Positions 1 through 5,879 of a stretch of DNA of 64,000 nucleotides are shown here, piece after piece. The notes beneath the pieces were generated by a model. That model was not told the origin of the DNA and did not search any database. It saw only the letters and a list, made by a program, of their open reading frames with translations. Location: the NCBI GenBank assembly GCA_018710845.1, contig DVJB01000062.1, positions 1 to 64,000 on the forward strand, given 5' to 3'. Both the position numbers and the translations under genes were made by a program. The stretch's first letter is position 1; each line of letters starts with the position of its first letter. This DNA is from Candidatus Onthomonas avicola (lineage in GTDB: Bacteria > Bacillota > Clostridia > Oscillospirales > Oscillospiraceae).

Positions 1-13
1 TGTTATCTTATCC

Positions 14-90
14 ATAGCGAATAGGGTACACCTGCCTTTCGGTTTTGTCTTGGCAACTTAACCTTAACACAGGCCACTCCTATTCGCTAT
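14..90. repeat. Inverted repeat upstream of yajC
   Basis: Perfect 12-bp arms ATAGCGAATAGG (14-25) and CCTATTCGCTAT (79-90) face each other across 53 nt. They lie in the gene-free first 200 bases. No T-run follows the right arm, so it is not an obvious intrinsic terminator. I see no convincing ORF between 1 and 159. It could be an operator pair or the tail of an upstream transcript; its role is unknown. Confidence 0.5.
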
Positions 91-159
91 CCCTTTTCCC
101 TATTGTCACACATCATCGTAACACCTACACAGCGCCGGCTCTAAAATTTGGAAATACCC

Positions 160-188
160 TTGCGCCGGTGGCGGAAATCGGGTATAAT
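160..188 (+). promoter_or_regulatory. Sigma-A-type promoter for yajC
   Basis: TTGCGC (160-165) and a perfect TATAAT (183-188) are separated by 17 nt. The predicted start is about 45 nt before the yajC ATG. This is the only good promoter before the yajC/TIGR04086 pair. Confidence 0.75.
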
Positions 189-239
189 GGACGCACTATG
201 TCAGGAAAAACCTGATTGCATTGGAGGTTCACAGGTACA

Positions 240-563
240 ATGGATATGCTTTCCGGAATTTTGATGGTCGTCGTCATGATCGCGATCTTCTACTTCATGC
301 TGATTCGTCCGGAGAACAAGCGGAAGAAGCAGGCGCAGGAGATGCGCGACAGCCTCGCCGTCGGCGATGAGATCACCACAATCGGCGGTATTGTCGGCAC
401 CATCTGTGCGGTCAAGGCCAACAGCATTGTCATTGAGACGGGCGCGGATCGTGTGCGTCTGGAGATGATGAAGTGGTCTGTCTCCAGCAAGGGCGTGCAG
501 GTTTCGGAGGATGAGAAGACCTCCGACAATCAGAAGGCCGCCGATGCGAAGAAGAAAAAGTAA
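240..563 (+). CDS. yajC: Preprotein translocase subunit YajC
   Basis: This 107-aa protein has one N-terminal membrane segment (about residues 5-21) followed by the YajC signature RPENKRKKQ and a charged cytoplasmic domain ending in a lysine-rich tail. YajC is the small accessory subunit of SecDF-YajC, which assists SecYEG-dependent export at the cytoplasmic membrane. ATG 240 was chosen because GGAGG at 223-227 sits 12 nt upstream; an in-frame TTG at 216 would lie before that SD. No secD/secF is adjacent. Instead yajC heads the block yajC, TIGR04086, scfA, scfB, an arrangement seen repeatedly in Clostridia with SCIFF loci. Confidence 0.93.
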   Translation: MDMLSGILMVVVMIAIFYFMLIRPENKRKKQAQEMRDSLAVGDEITTIGGIVGTICAVKANSIVIETGADRVRLEMMKWSVSSKGVQVSEDEKTSDNQKAADAKKKK

Positions 564-582
564 TCTCCCATTCATAACAAAG

Positions 583-629
583 CCCTCCCGGCATATCCTG
601 TTCCAAAGGGAAACCGGGAGGGTGTTTTT
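583..629 (+). terminator. Hairpin with T-run overlapping the next gene's SD
   Basis: CCCTCCCGG (583-591) pairs perfectly with CCGGGAGGG (614-622) around a 22-nt loop, followed by TGTTTTT. It reads as an intrinsic terminator for yajC. The 3' arm also contains GGGAGG, the only SD for the gene starting at 630, so the hairpin could also block translation of read-through mRNA. Confidence 0.7.
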
Positions 630-1034
630 ATGCAACAGGAACGAACTGCGTCCCGCACGCCGGCAGAGCTGGCCACTTCCATTCTGGCCGGGGCGGCCAT
701 TGCGCTTGGCATCTGTCTGCTGATGCTGGCACTCGCCGCCTGGCTGATTGCGCAGGGAACGCTGGGGGAGGAGTGGACCGAACGGGCCGGAGTCGCCGGG
801 CCGTTTCTGGGCTGCCTGATCGGCGGGGGATATGCCATTGCCTGTGTGCGGGGCCGCGCACTGGTTGTCGGGCTGGCGGTGAGCGGGCTGTCCGTCCTGC
901 TCTGGCTGCTGGCGGGACTGCTGTTCTGGGGCGGCGTCTCGCCGACGGACGGGTTGGCGCACCTGCTGGCGGCCGGTTTGGGCGGCGGATTGGCAGGAGT
1001 CCTCTCTGCCACCCGGAAAAAGAGAAGAAAATGA
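630..1034 (+). CDS. TIGR04086-family membrane protein
   Basis: A 134-aa very hydrophobic protein with about four membrane segments (roughly residues 14-40, 50-68, 74-97 and 108-128), glycine-rich in the last one, and ending in a basic tail (TRKKRRK). It matches the small TIGR04086 membrane family found in Clostridia between yajC and the SCIFF peptide gene; its biochemical function is unknown. The start is ATG 630, with GGGAGG 8 nt upstream inside the 3' arm of a terminator-like hairpin. The scfA promoter begins immediately after its stop codon. Confidence 0.75.
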   Translation: MQQERTASRTPAELATSILAGAAIALGICLLMLALAAWLIAQGTLGEEWTERAGVAGPFLGCLIGGGYAIACVRGRALVVGLAVSGLSVLLWLLAGLLFWGGVSPTDGLAHLLAAGLGGGLAGVLSATRKKRRK

Positions 1035-1063
1035 TTGAAGTGGGCGGAAGATGGTGGTATAAT
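1035..1063 (+). promoter_or_regulatory. Extended -10 promoter for scfA
   Basis: TTGAAG (1035-1040) and TATAAT (1058-1063) are 17 nt apart, with an extended TGG just before the -10 box. It begins directly after the upstream stop codon and should give scfA its own strong transcript. Confidence 0.8.
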
Positions 1064-1096
1064 ACCAATAAGAACTTGAAGGAGGAGGGGAATCCT

Positions 1097-1240
1097 GTGA
1101 AGCATATCAAGACGCTGAGCGGCGCCACGCTGAAGAAGAGCGCCTCCTACGGCGGCTGCGGTGAGTGCCAGACCTCTTGCCAGTCCGCCTGCAAGACCTC
1201 TTGCACGGTGGCTAACCAGAAGTGCGAGAGCGCGCAGTAA
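1097..1240 (+). CDS. scfA: SCIFF ranthipeptide precursor
   Basis: A 47-aa peptide starting at GTG 1097 after a very strong SD (GGAGGAGGGG, 1081-1090). It carries exactly six cysteines (C21, C24, C28, C32, C36, C43) behind a leader MKHIKTLSGATLKK and a YGGCGEC motif, the defining pattern of 'six cysteines in forty-five residues'. In this family the radical-SAM maturase encoded next door links cysteine sulfur to side-chain carbons of acceptor residues, making thioether crosslinks. The biological role of the mature peptide is not firmly established; quorum-related roles have been proposed. It lies 90 nt before its maturase, with a hairpin in between. Confidence 0.95.
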   Translation: MKHIKTLSGATLKKSASYGGCGECQTSCQSACKTSCTVANQKCESAQ

Positions 1241-1269
1241 GCCACCTGTCAAATCCAGTCAGGACATTT

Positions 1270-1309
1270 TGGACACATTGGTGACCGGCCGATGTGTCCA
1301 TTGTGTTGT
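1270..1309 (+). terminator. Stem-loop between scfA and scfB
   Basis: TGGACACAT (1270-1278) pairs with ATGTGTCCA (1292-1300) around a 13-nt loop, followed by the T-rich TTGTGTTGT. It probably acts as a leaky terminator or processing hairpin that lets much more scfA than scfB mRNA accumulate. Confidence 0.6.
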
Positions 1310-1330
1310 ATCAAAGGAGAAGAACAGATT

Positions 1331-2698
1331 ATGGTACATACCTTTACGTCCCTGGGCTGTCGGATTGCGCTGGATGTCAGCAGCGGGGCCGTTCACGTGC
1401 TCGACCGCGTAACCTATGAGGTACTCCGGCGCGTAGAGCACCTGCCCTCCCTGCCGGAGCATTGCCCGGAGGAGGTGCGTGCGGCGGTGCAGGCCGCCCC
1501 GGGCGAGGTGGATGAGGCCTGGGCTGAGCTGAGGGAGCTGGAGGCACAGGGGCTGCTCTTTGCCCCCGAGGACTATATCAACCCGGAGTGGGCGGTGCTG
1601 AAAAACGCGCCGGTCAAAGCACTCTGCCTCAACGTGGCCCACGACTGCAATCTGCGCTGCAAGTACTGCTTTGCCTCCACCGGAGATTTCGGCACCGGAC
1701 GGAAGATCATGCCGTTTGAGACGGCAAAGCGCGCGATCGACTTTGTCGTGCAGCGCTCGGGCAAGCGACGGAACATCGAGGTGGACTTCTTTGGCGGTGA
1801 GCCGCTGCTGGCGTGGGACACCGTGGTGCGGACGGTGGACTACGCCCGCTCCCTGGAGGAGAAACACAACAAGAAGTTCCGCTTCACCATCACCACCAAC
1901 GGCATGTTGCTGGATCAGGAGAAGATGGATTACATCAACCGGGAGATGAAGAACTGCGTCCTCTCGCTCGACGGCCGTAGAGAGGTCAACGACGACCAGC
2001 GGCCCACCGCCGGCGGGCAGGGCAGTTATGACCGCATTGTGCCCCGCTATCAGAAGCTGGTAGCCGGCAGGGGAGACCAGGAGTACTATCTCCGCGGCAC
2101 CTATACGAAAAAGCATCCGGACTTTGCCGCCGACGTGATGCATATCGCCGACGACCTCGGCTTCCGGAATGTCTCCGTCGAGCCGGCCACGGGCAAGCCG
2201 GGCGACCCCTGGGCCATCACGGAAAATGAGCTGGAGGCGGCCAAGGCGGATTACGACAAGCTGGCCGAGGCGCTGGTGCACCGCCCGGAGATCAACTTCT
2301 TCCACTTCTTTGTCGATCTGGAGCAGGGGCCCTGCGTCATCAAGCGGATGCGCGGCTGCGGTGCCGGCAGCGAGTATGTCGCCATCACCCCGGAGGGGGA
2401 TATCTACCCCTGTCATCAGTTTGTCGGCAACGAGGATTTTAAGATGGGCAATGTCTATGACGGCAGCTTTGACACCGATTTGGCGGACACCTTTGCCGGC
2501 CTGAATATCTACACCAAACCGGACTGCCAGAAGTGCTGGGCGAAGTTTTACTGCTCTGGCGGCTGTGCAGCGGGCGGCTATCAGGCGAATGGGGATCTCA
2601 AGAAGCCCTCCTTTGTCGCCTGTGAGCTGGAGCGCAAGCGCCTGGAGTGCGCCATCGCCATCAAGGCGGTGCGCGCGGGGCTGGCAGAGGCAGAGTGA
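1331..2698 (+). CDS. scfB: Thioether-forming SCIFF peptide maturase (radical SAM, SPASM)
   Basis: A 455-aa radical-SAM enzyme. The N-terminal ~90 residues form the peptide-recognition region. The [4Fe-4S]/SAM motif is CNLRCKYC (C106, C110, C113), followed by FFGGEPLL. A C-terminal SPASM-type domain carries further cysteine ligands (CGAG, YPCHQFVG, DCQKCW, CSGGCA, ACELER). It should bind the ScfA leader and install Cys-to-carbon thioether bonds. ATG 1331 has AGGAG about 11 nt upstream; an in-frame upstream ATG at 1292 lies within the intergenic hairpin and is unlikely. It is followed by a terminator near 2789. Confidence 0.95.
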   Translation: MVHTFTSLGCRIALDVSSGAVHVLDRVTYEVLRRVEHLPSLPEHCPEEVRAAVQAAPGEVDEAWAELRELEAQGLLFAPEDYINPEWAVLKNAPVKALCLNVAHDCNLRCKYCFASTGDFGTGRKIMPFETAKRAIDFVVQRSGKRRNIEVDFFGGEPLLAWDTVVRTVDYARSLEEKHNKKFRFTITTNGMLLDQEKMDYINREMKNCVLSLDGRREVNDDQRPTAGGQGSYDRIVPRYQKLVAGRGDQEYYLRGTYTKKHPDFAADVMHIADDLGFRNVSVEPATGKPGDPWAITENELEAAKADYDKLAEALVHRPEINFFHFFVDLEQGPCVIKRMRGCGAGSEYVAITPEGDIYPCHQFVGNEDFKMGNVYDGSFDTDLADTFAGLNIYTKPDCQKCWAKFYCSGGCAAGGYQANGDLKKPSFVACELERKRLECAIAIKAVRAGLAEAE

Positions 2699-2788
2699 TA
2701 CACCCCCTGGGGGAGGGGGGTAGGCCGACAAATTACAGTGCGTGTGGAAGATATACAGAATGTAATCGAGTAGGCTCGGACCTTTATC

Positions 2789-2830
2789 GTGGGCACAGAC
2801 TGTTTCACAGCTTGTGCCCACATTTTGTTC
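2789..2830 (+). terminator. Intrinsic terminator after scfB
   Basis: GTGGGCACA (2789-2797) pairs perfectly with TGTGCCCAC (2813-2821) around a 15-nt loop and is followed by ATTTTGTT. The rest of the 2699-3079 gap holds a G/C-palindromic stretch right after the scfB stop and a distinctly AT-rich segment (about 2930-3000) leading into the proC promoter. I see no ORF or known riboswitch there. Confidence 0.7.
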
Positions 2831-2999
2831 GAATCACGAGAACGGGCTACCATATCTTGCCGCATAAGAGTATGTGAAACCAAATGACGCCGGTTGCCTG
2901 AATACGGAGGCCTGAATTTCGTGTTTTGAAATTTACATAATACTGTTTACATAATATTTCGGCATAATAGATAAAAATAAAAGAAATCTTAAAAAAGTA

Positions 3000-3029
3000 T
3001 TGCGTAAACCGCCCCGGAAATGGTATAGT
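3000..3029 (+). promoter_or_regulatory. Promoter for proC
   Basis: TTGCGT (3000-3005) and TATAGT (3024-3029) are spaced by 18 nt, downstream of an AT-rich tract that could act as an UP element. The leader to the proC start is about 50 nt. Confidence 0.6.
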
Positions 3030-3088
3030 ATGGTTACTCAAATCCAAACGGGTGGATTTTATGACCTTTTTCACGGGAGATGATTCCG

Positions 3089-3889
3089 GTGAGTGATTTT
3101 ATGTTAGGTATTATTGGCGCTGGCAACATGGGTACGGCGATTTTGCAGGGTGGCCTGCGCTCTGGCGTTATGTCACCAGGGCGGGTTTGGCTGGCTAATC
3201 CGCATTTGGAGAAGATCGCACCGTTTGGTGAATTGGGAGTGAATATCACAACATCGAACATTGAGGCGGTGCGGCATGCCGACATTTTGCTGCTGGCGGT
3301 CAAGCCGCAGGTCCTCCCCTCTGTACTGGAGGAGATCCGCCCCGCTGTGGGGGAGAGATGTGTCGTCTCCATCGCGGCCGGCATTTCCCGCGGCTGGCTG
3401 CGCGAGCAGCTGCCCGGGGCAAGGGTTATCTGCGCCATGCCGAACACGCCGCTCATGGTCGGCTGCGGGGCAACGGCGCTGACCGAGGCGGACGGCGTGC
3501 CGGAGGAGCAGTACCGGTTTGTGCAGGCGCTGTTCTCGGCTGCCGGCCTGGTGTGCGTGCTCCCACCGGAGCAGATGAACGCCATCATTCCGGTCAGCGG
3601 GTCCAGTCCGGCATTCTTCTTCCGGATGGCCCGCCTGATGGTAGAAGAGGCAGCCCGATCTGGGATTGACCCGGAGACAGCGCTGGCCATGACCGCCAAG
3701 ACGATGGAGGGCGCGGCGCGCATGCTCCAATCCAGCGGCCGGACGGCTGGAGAGCTGGAGCGCCAGGTCTGCTCACCCGGCGGGACGACGCTGGCCGCCC
3801 TGACCGCGTTTGACGAACTGGGCTTTGACCGGATGATAGAGCTTGCCTTTGCGCGCTGCATCCGCCGCGCGGAGGAGCTGGGCCGCTGA
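3089..3889 (+). CDS. proC: Pyrroline-5-carboxylate reductase
   Basis: The 266-aa enzyme catalyses the last step of proline synthesis, NAD(P)H-dependent reduction of 1-pyrroline-5-carboxylate. Visible features are an N-terminal Rossmann motif GAGNMG (residues 10-15), LLAVKPQV, the conserved AMPNTP loop, and SGSSPAFFF with the C-terminal helical domain containing CSPGGTT. GTG 3089 was preferred because GGGAG at 3075-3079 lies 9 nt upstream; ATG 3080 would overlap that SD and ATG 3101 is too far away. Length is normal for the family. No proA/proB is nearby, so it appears to be a single gene with its own promoter. Confidence 0.95.
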   Translation: MSDFMLGIIGAGNMGTAILQGGLRSGVMSPGRVWLANPHLEKIAPFGELGVNITTSNIEAVRHADILLLAVKPQVLPSVLEEIRPAVGERCVVSIAAGISRGWLREQLPGARVICAMPNTPLMVGCGATALTEADGVPEEQYRFVQALFSAAGLVCVLPPEQMNAIIPVSGSSPAFFFRMARLMVEEAARSGIDPETALAMTAKTMEGAARMLQSSGRTAGELERQVCSPGGTTLAALTAFDELGFDRMIELAFARCIRRAEELGR

Positions 3890-3939
3890 CGTCTATCCAC
3901 AGCCCGTCCCGCATAAGGTGGGATGGGAGGTGAGGCGGA

Positions 3940-4551
3940 GTGACCAGGACGAGAAATCGATTCCGCGTGTGGGCGCTGTCGGCCTCGCCGGCAGTGGTTC
4001 CCTGGCTGCTGCTTCCGGCGGCCTTCCTGGCCGGCGGGCTGGCGGGACATCTGCTGGCGGGTGTCAGCGCGGGGACGCTCTCGCAGGTGTTGGAGCAGTA
4101 CGCCGCGAGCTGTATTCGTCAGGACACCGCGCCGCCGCCCGAGCTGCTGCCGCTGCTGTGGCGGTATCTGCGAGAGCCGTTCCTGGCCCTGCTGTTTGGC
4201 TGCAGTGCGCTGGGCATCGTGGCTCTGCCGGGCCTGCTGGCGGTGCAGGGTTTTCTGACCGCTTACGCCGCCTCCGCCCTGATTCGGACGTGGGGCAGCT
4301 GGGGACTGCTCGCTGCCGGCGTCTGGGTGGGCGTGGGCAATTTTATCCTGTTGACGGTTGTGCTGGCCATTGCCGTTCCCGGCTGGGGCCGCGCATGGGA
4401 GATCGCCGCAGATTGCCGCCTGGACCGGCGGCTGCCGCGGGACTATCCCAGGCGCTGCCTGCTGCTCGGTCTGGCGGGCTTGCTGGCGGCACTGGTGTAT
4501 GAATATGTATGCTGGGCTTGGCTGACGCCATTCCTGTGGTCCTCCCTGTGA
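3940..4551 (+). CDS. SpoIIM-like stage II sporulation membrane protein
   Basis: A 203-aa protein with about five membrane segments and little soluble sequence, starting at GTG 3940 behind a GGAGGTGA-type SD. Hydrophobicity pattern, size and position directly upstream of xerD fit SpoIIM. In SpoIIDMP complexes SpoIIM helps recruit peptidoglycan hydrolases for engulfment of the forespore. The protein is alanine/leucine-rich and GC-biased, which weakens a motif-based call, so another membrane family remains possible. It is separated from xerD by about 160 nt without a clear terminator. Confidence 0.6.
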   Translation: MTRTRNRFRVWALSASPAVVPWLLLPAAFLAGGLAGHLLAGVSAGTLSQVLEQYAASCIRQDTAPPPELLPLLWRYLREPFLALLFGCSALGIVALPGLLAVQGFLTAYAASALIRTWGSWGLLAAGVWVGVGNFILLTVVLAIAVPGWGRAWEIAADCRLDRRLPRDYPRRCLLLGLAGLLAALVYEYVCWAWLTPFLWSSL

Positions 4552-4710
4552 TCGGATGGCCGTTCTGCCTGTCCTGAAATCCTGAGAATGAGAAGGCGAA
4601 GCGATATGGTACAAGTGAGAGAGGATGCGGTGCGGCGCTCACGCCGGGCCGTATCTCCTGTTTCCTTTCGGGAATACCCGTCCACTTTAGAGAGAGCAAG
4701 AAGGCAAGAT

Positions 4711-5589
4711 ATGATGCGTGTGGCAGACGAGTTTCGGAACTATCTGACAACTGAAAAGGGCTCTTCGGCAAACACGGTCAGTTCCTATCTCCGCGATGTC
4801 AACCAGTTTTTGGAGTATTTGACGGAGCGCAGCTTGGAGCTCTCGGAGGTCACTCAGGCGGAGGTGCAGAGCTATGCCCAGTGGCTGACCGGACGCGGCA
4901 AGTCCGCTGCCACGGTGACGCGGGCGCTGGCTTCCCTCAAATGCCTGTTTCATTGGCTGATCGACCGGGGAGAGTGCAGCTTCAATCCGGTTACCGGAGT
5001 CAAGACGGCCAGAGTGGAACGCAAGCTGCCAAAGATCCTCTCGGGCAAAGAGGTGGAGCTGCTGCTGGAGCAGCCACAGTGCGTGGACTCCAAAGGCTAT
5101 CGCGATCACGCGATGCTGGAGCTGCTCTACGCCACCGGCATCCGGGTCAGCGAGCTGATCGGGCTGAATGTGGACAACGTGTTTCTTTCTGCCGGCTTTA
5201 TTCGCTGCGAGAGCAAGGAGCGCTCCCGCATCATTCCGATGTATCCCACCGCGCTCAAGGCACTGTCGGACTATCTGCGTGATGTCCGTCCGCAGCTGGC
5301 GGTCGAGAGCGAAGAGGCTCTCTTTGTCAACATGAACGGGACCCGGATGAGCCGCCAGGGTTTCTGGAAGATCATCAAGTATTACGGGGAGAAGGCCGGC
5401 ATTCAGACAGAGATTACGCCGCACACCCTCCGCCACTCCTTTGCCGCTCATTTGCTGGAAAACGGCGCGGATATCCACGCGATTCAGGAGATGCTGGGGC
5501 ATGCGGATATCTCTTCCACTCAGGTCTATGCTCGGCTGGTGAATCAACATCTGAAGGATGTCTATACCAAGGCGCATCCCAGGGCATAA
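4711..5589 (+). CDS. xerD: Tyrosine recombinase XerD
   Basis: A 292-aa site-specific recombinase with an N-terminal SAM-like core-binding domain (FRNYLTTEKGSSANTVSSY) and a C-terminal catalytic domain. The catalytic set is visible: Arg in ATGIRVSEL, His and Arg in HTLRHSFA, His in LGHADISSTQ, and the nucleophile Tyr in QVYARL. XerC/XerD resolve chromosome dimers at dif. The reading frame is open back to 4588, but those extra 41 residues are arginine-rich and outside the family, so ATG 4711 was chosen on family length; its SD (AAGAAGG) is moderate. It ends just before a hairpin and a repeat element. No dif site was recognised nearby. Confidence 0.88.
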   Translation: MMRVADEFRNYLTTEKGSSANTVSSYLRDVNQFLEYLTERSLELSEVTQAEVQSYAQWLTGRGKSAATVTRALASLKCLFHWLIDRGECSFNPVTGVKTARVERKLPKILSGKEVELLLEQPQCVDSKGYRDHAMLELLYATGIRVSELIGLNVDNVFLSAGFIRCESKERSRIIPMYPTALKALSDYLRDVRPQLAVESEEALFVNMNGTRMSRQGFWKIIKYYGEKAGIQTEITPHTLRHSFAAHLLENGADIHAIQEMLGHADISSTQVYARLVNQHLKDVYTKAHPRA

Positions 5590-5606
5590 ATAAATATACA
5601 TATCAA

Positions 5607-5794
5607 GAGCGCCGCCTCGTACAGAGGCGGCGCTGAGGCTGTCAAAAAAGTGTTTTTGACAGCCTTTCGCGCAAATGCAAGCATTTGCGCGAGCTTGCAG
5701 TCCTCCCGTGCCAAAAATGGATTGGCTCTATTTGGCTCTTTGAGCTAAACTTGGTGAGACCTTTTTGACGCGCTGAGCGCCGCCTCGTACAGAG
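5607..5794. repeat. Direct-repeat-flanked, hairpin-rich intergenic element
   Basis: A 20-bp sequence (GAGCGCCGCCTCGTACAGAG) occurs at 5607-5626 and again at 5775-5794, enclosing 148 bp without an ORF. Inside are a 12-bp stem (5637-5648/5653-5664) and a 10-bp stem (5668-5677/5682-5691); the second half (5692-5774) contains CTTTTTGACGCGCTG near its end. Flanking repeats plus internal palindromes resemble a non-autonomous dispersed element or a duplicated terminator cassette. No transposase is present. Confidence 0.5.
5608..5634 (+). terminator. Strong hairpin after xerD
   Basis: AGCGCCGCCT (5608-5617) pairs perfectly with AGGCGGCGCT (5625-5634) around a 7-nt loop, 19 nt after the xerD stop. 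The T-rich part follows inside the next stem-loop (5637-5664, 12 bp with A5/T5 arms), so the pair probably ends xerD transcription. Confidence 0.6.
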
Positions 5795-5819
5795 GGCGCT
5801 CTTATACATCAAATATAAA

Positions 5820-5851
5820 TGGCCTGGGATGAGCTTGCTCATCCCAGGCCA
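5820..5851 (-). terminator. Terminator of the large minus-strand gene
   Basis: TGGCCTGGGATGAGC (5820-5834) pairs perfectly with GCTCATCCCAGGCCA (5837-5851), a 15-bp stem with a 2-nt loop. On the minus strand it is followed by the AT-rich ATTTATATTTGATG, and it lies 28 nt beyond the stop codon of the gene at 5880-10190. Confidence 0.75.
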
Positions 5852-5879
5852 AAGCTTATCCCGGAGAACCCCTGCTTCT

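Noticed and set aside
2850..3088. T-box or riboswitch in the proC leader
   Set aside because: No T-box consensus, no paired specifier domain and no terminator between promoter and gene.
3034..4614. 526-aa minus-strand frame over proC and the SpoIIM-like gene
   Set aside because: Overlaps two better-supported genes and has low-complexity Gln/Arg/Ser composition with no family motif.
4588..4710. 41-residue N-terminal extension of XerD
   Set aside because: The extension is arginine-rich and unlike XerD; the family length is reached from ATG 4711.
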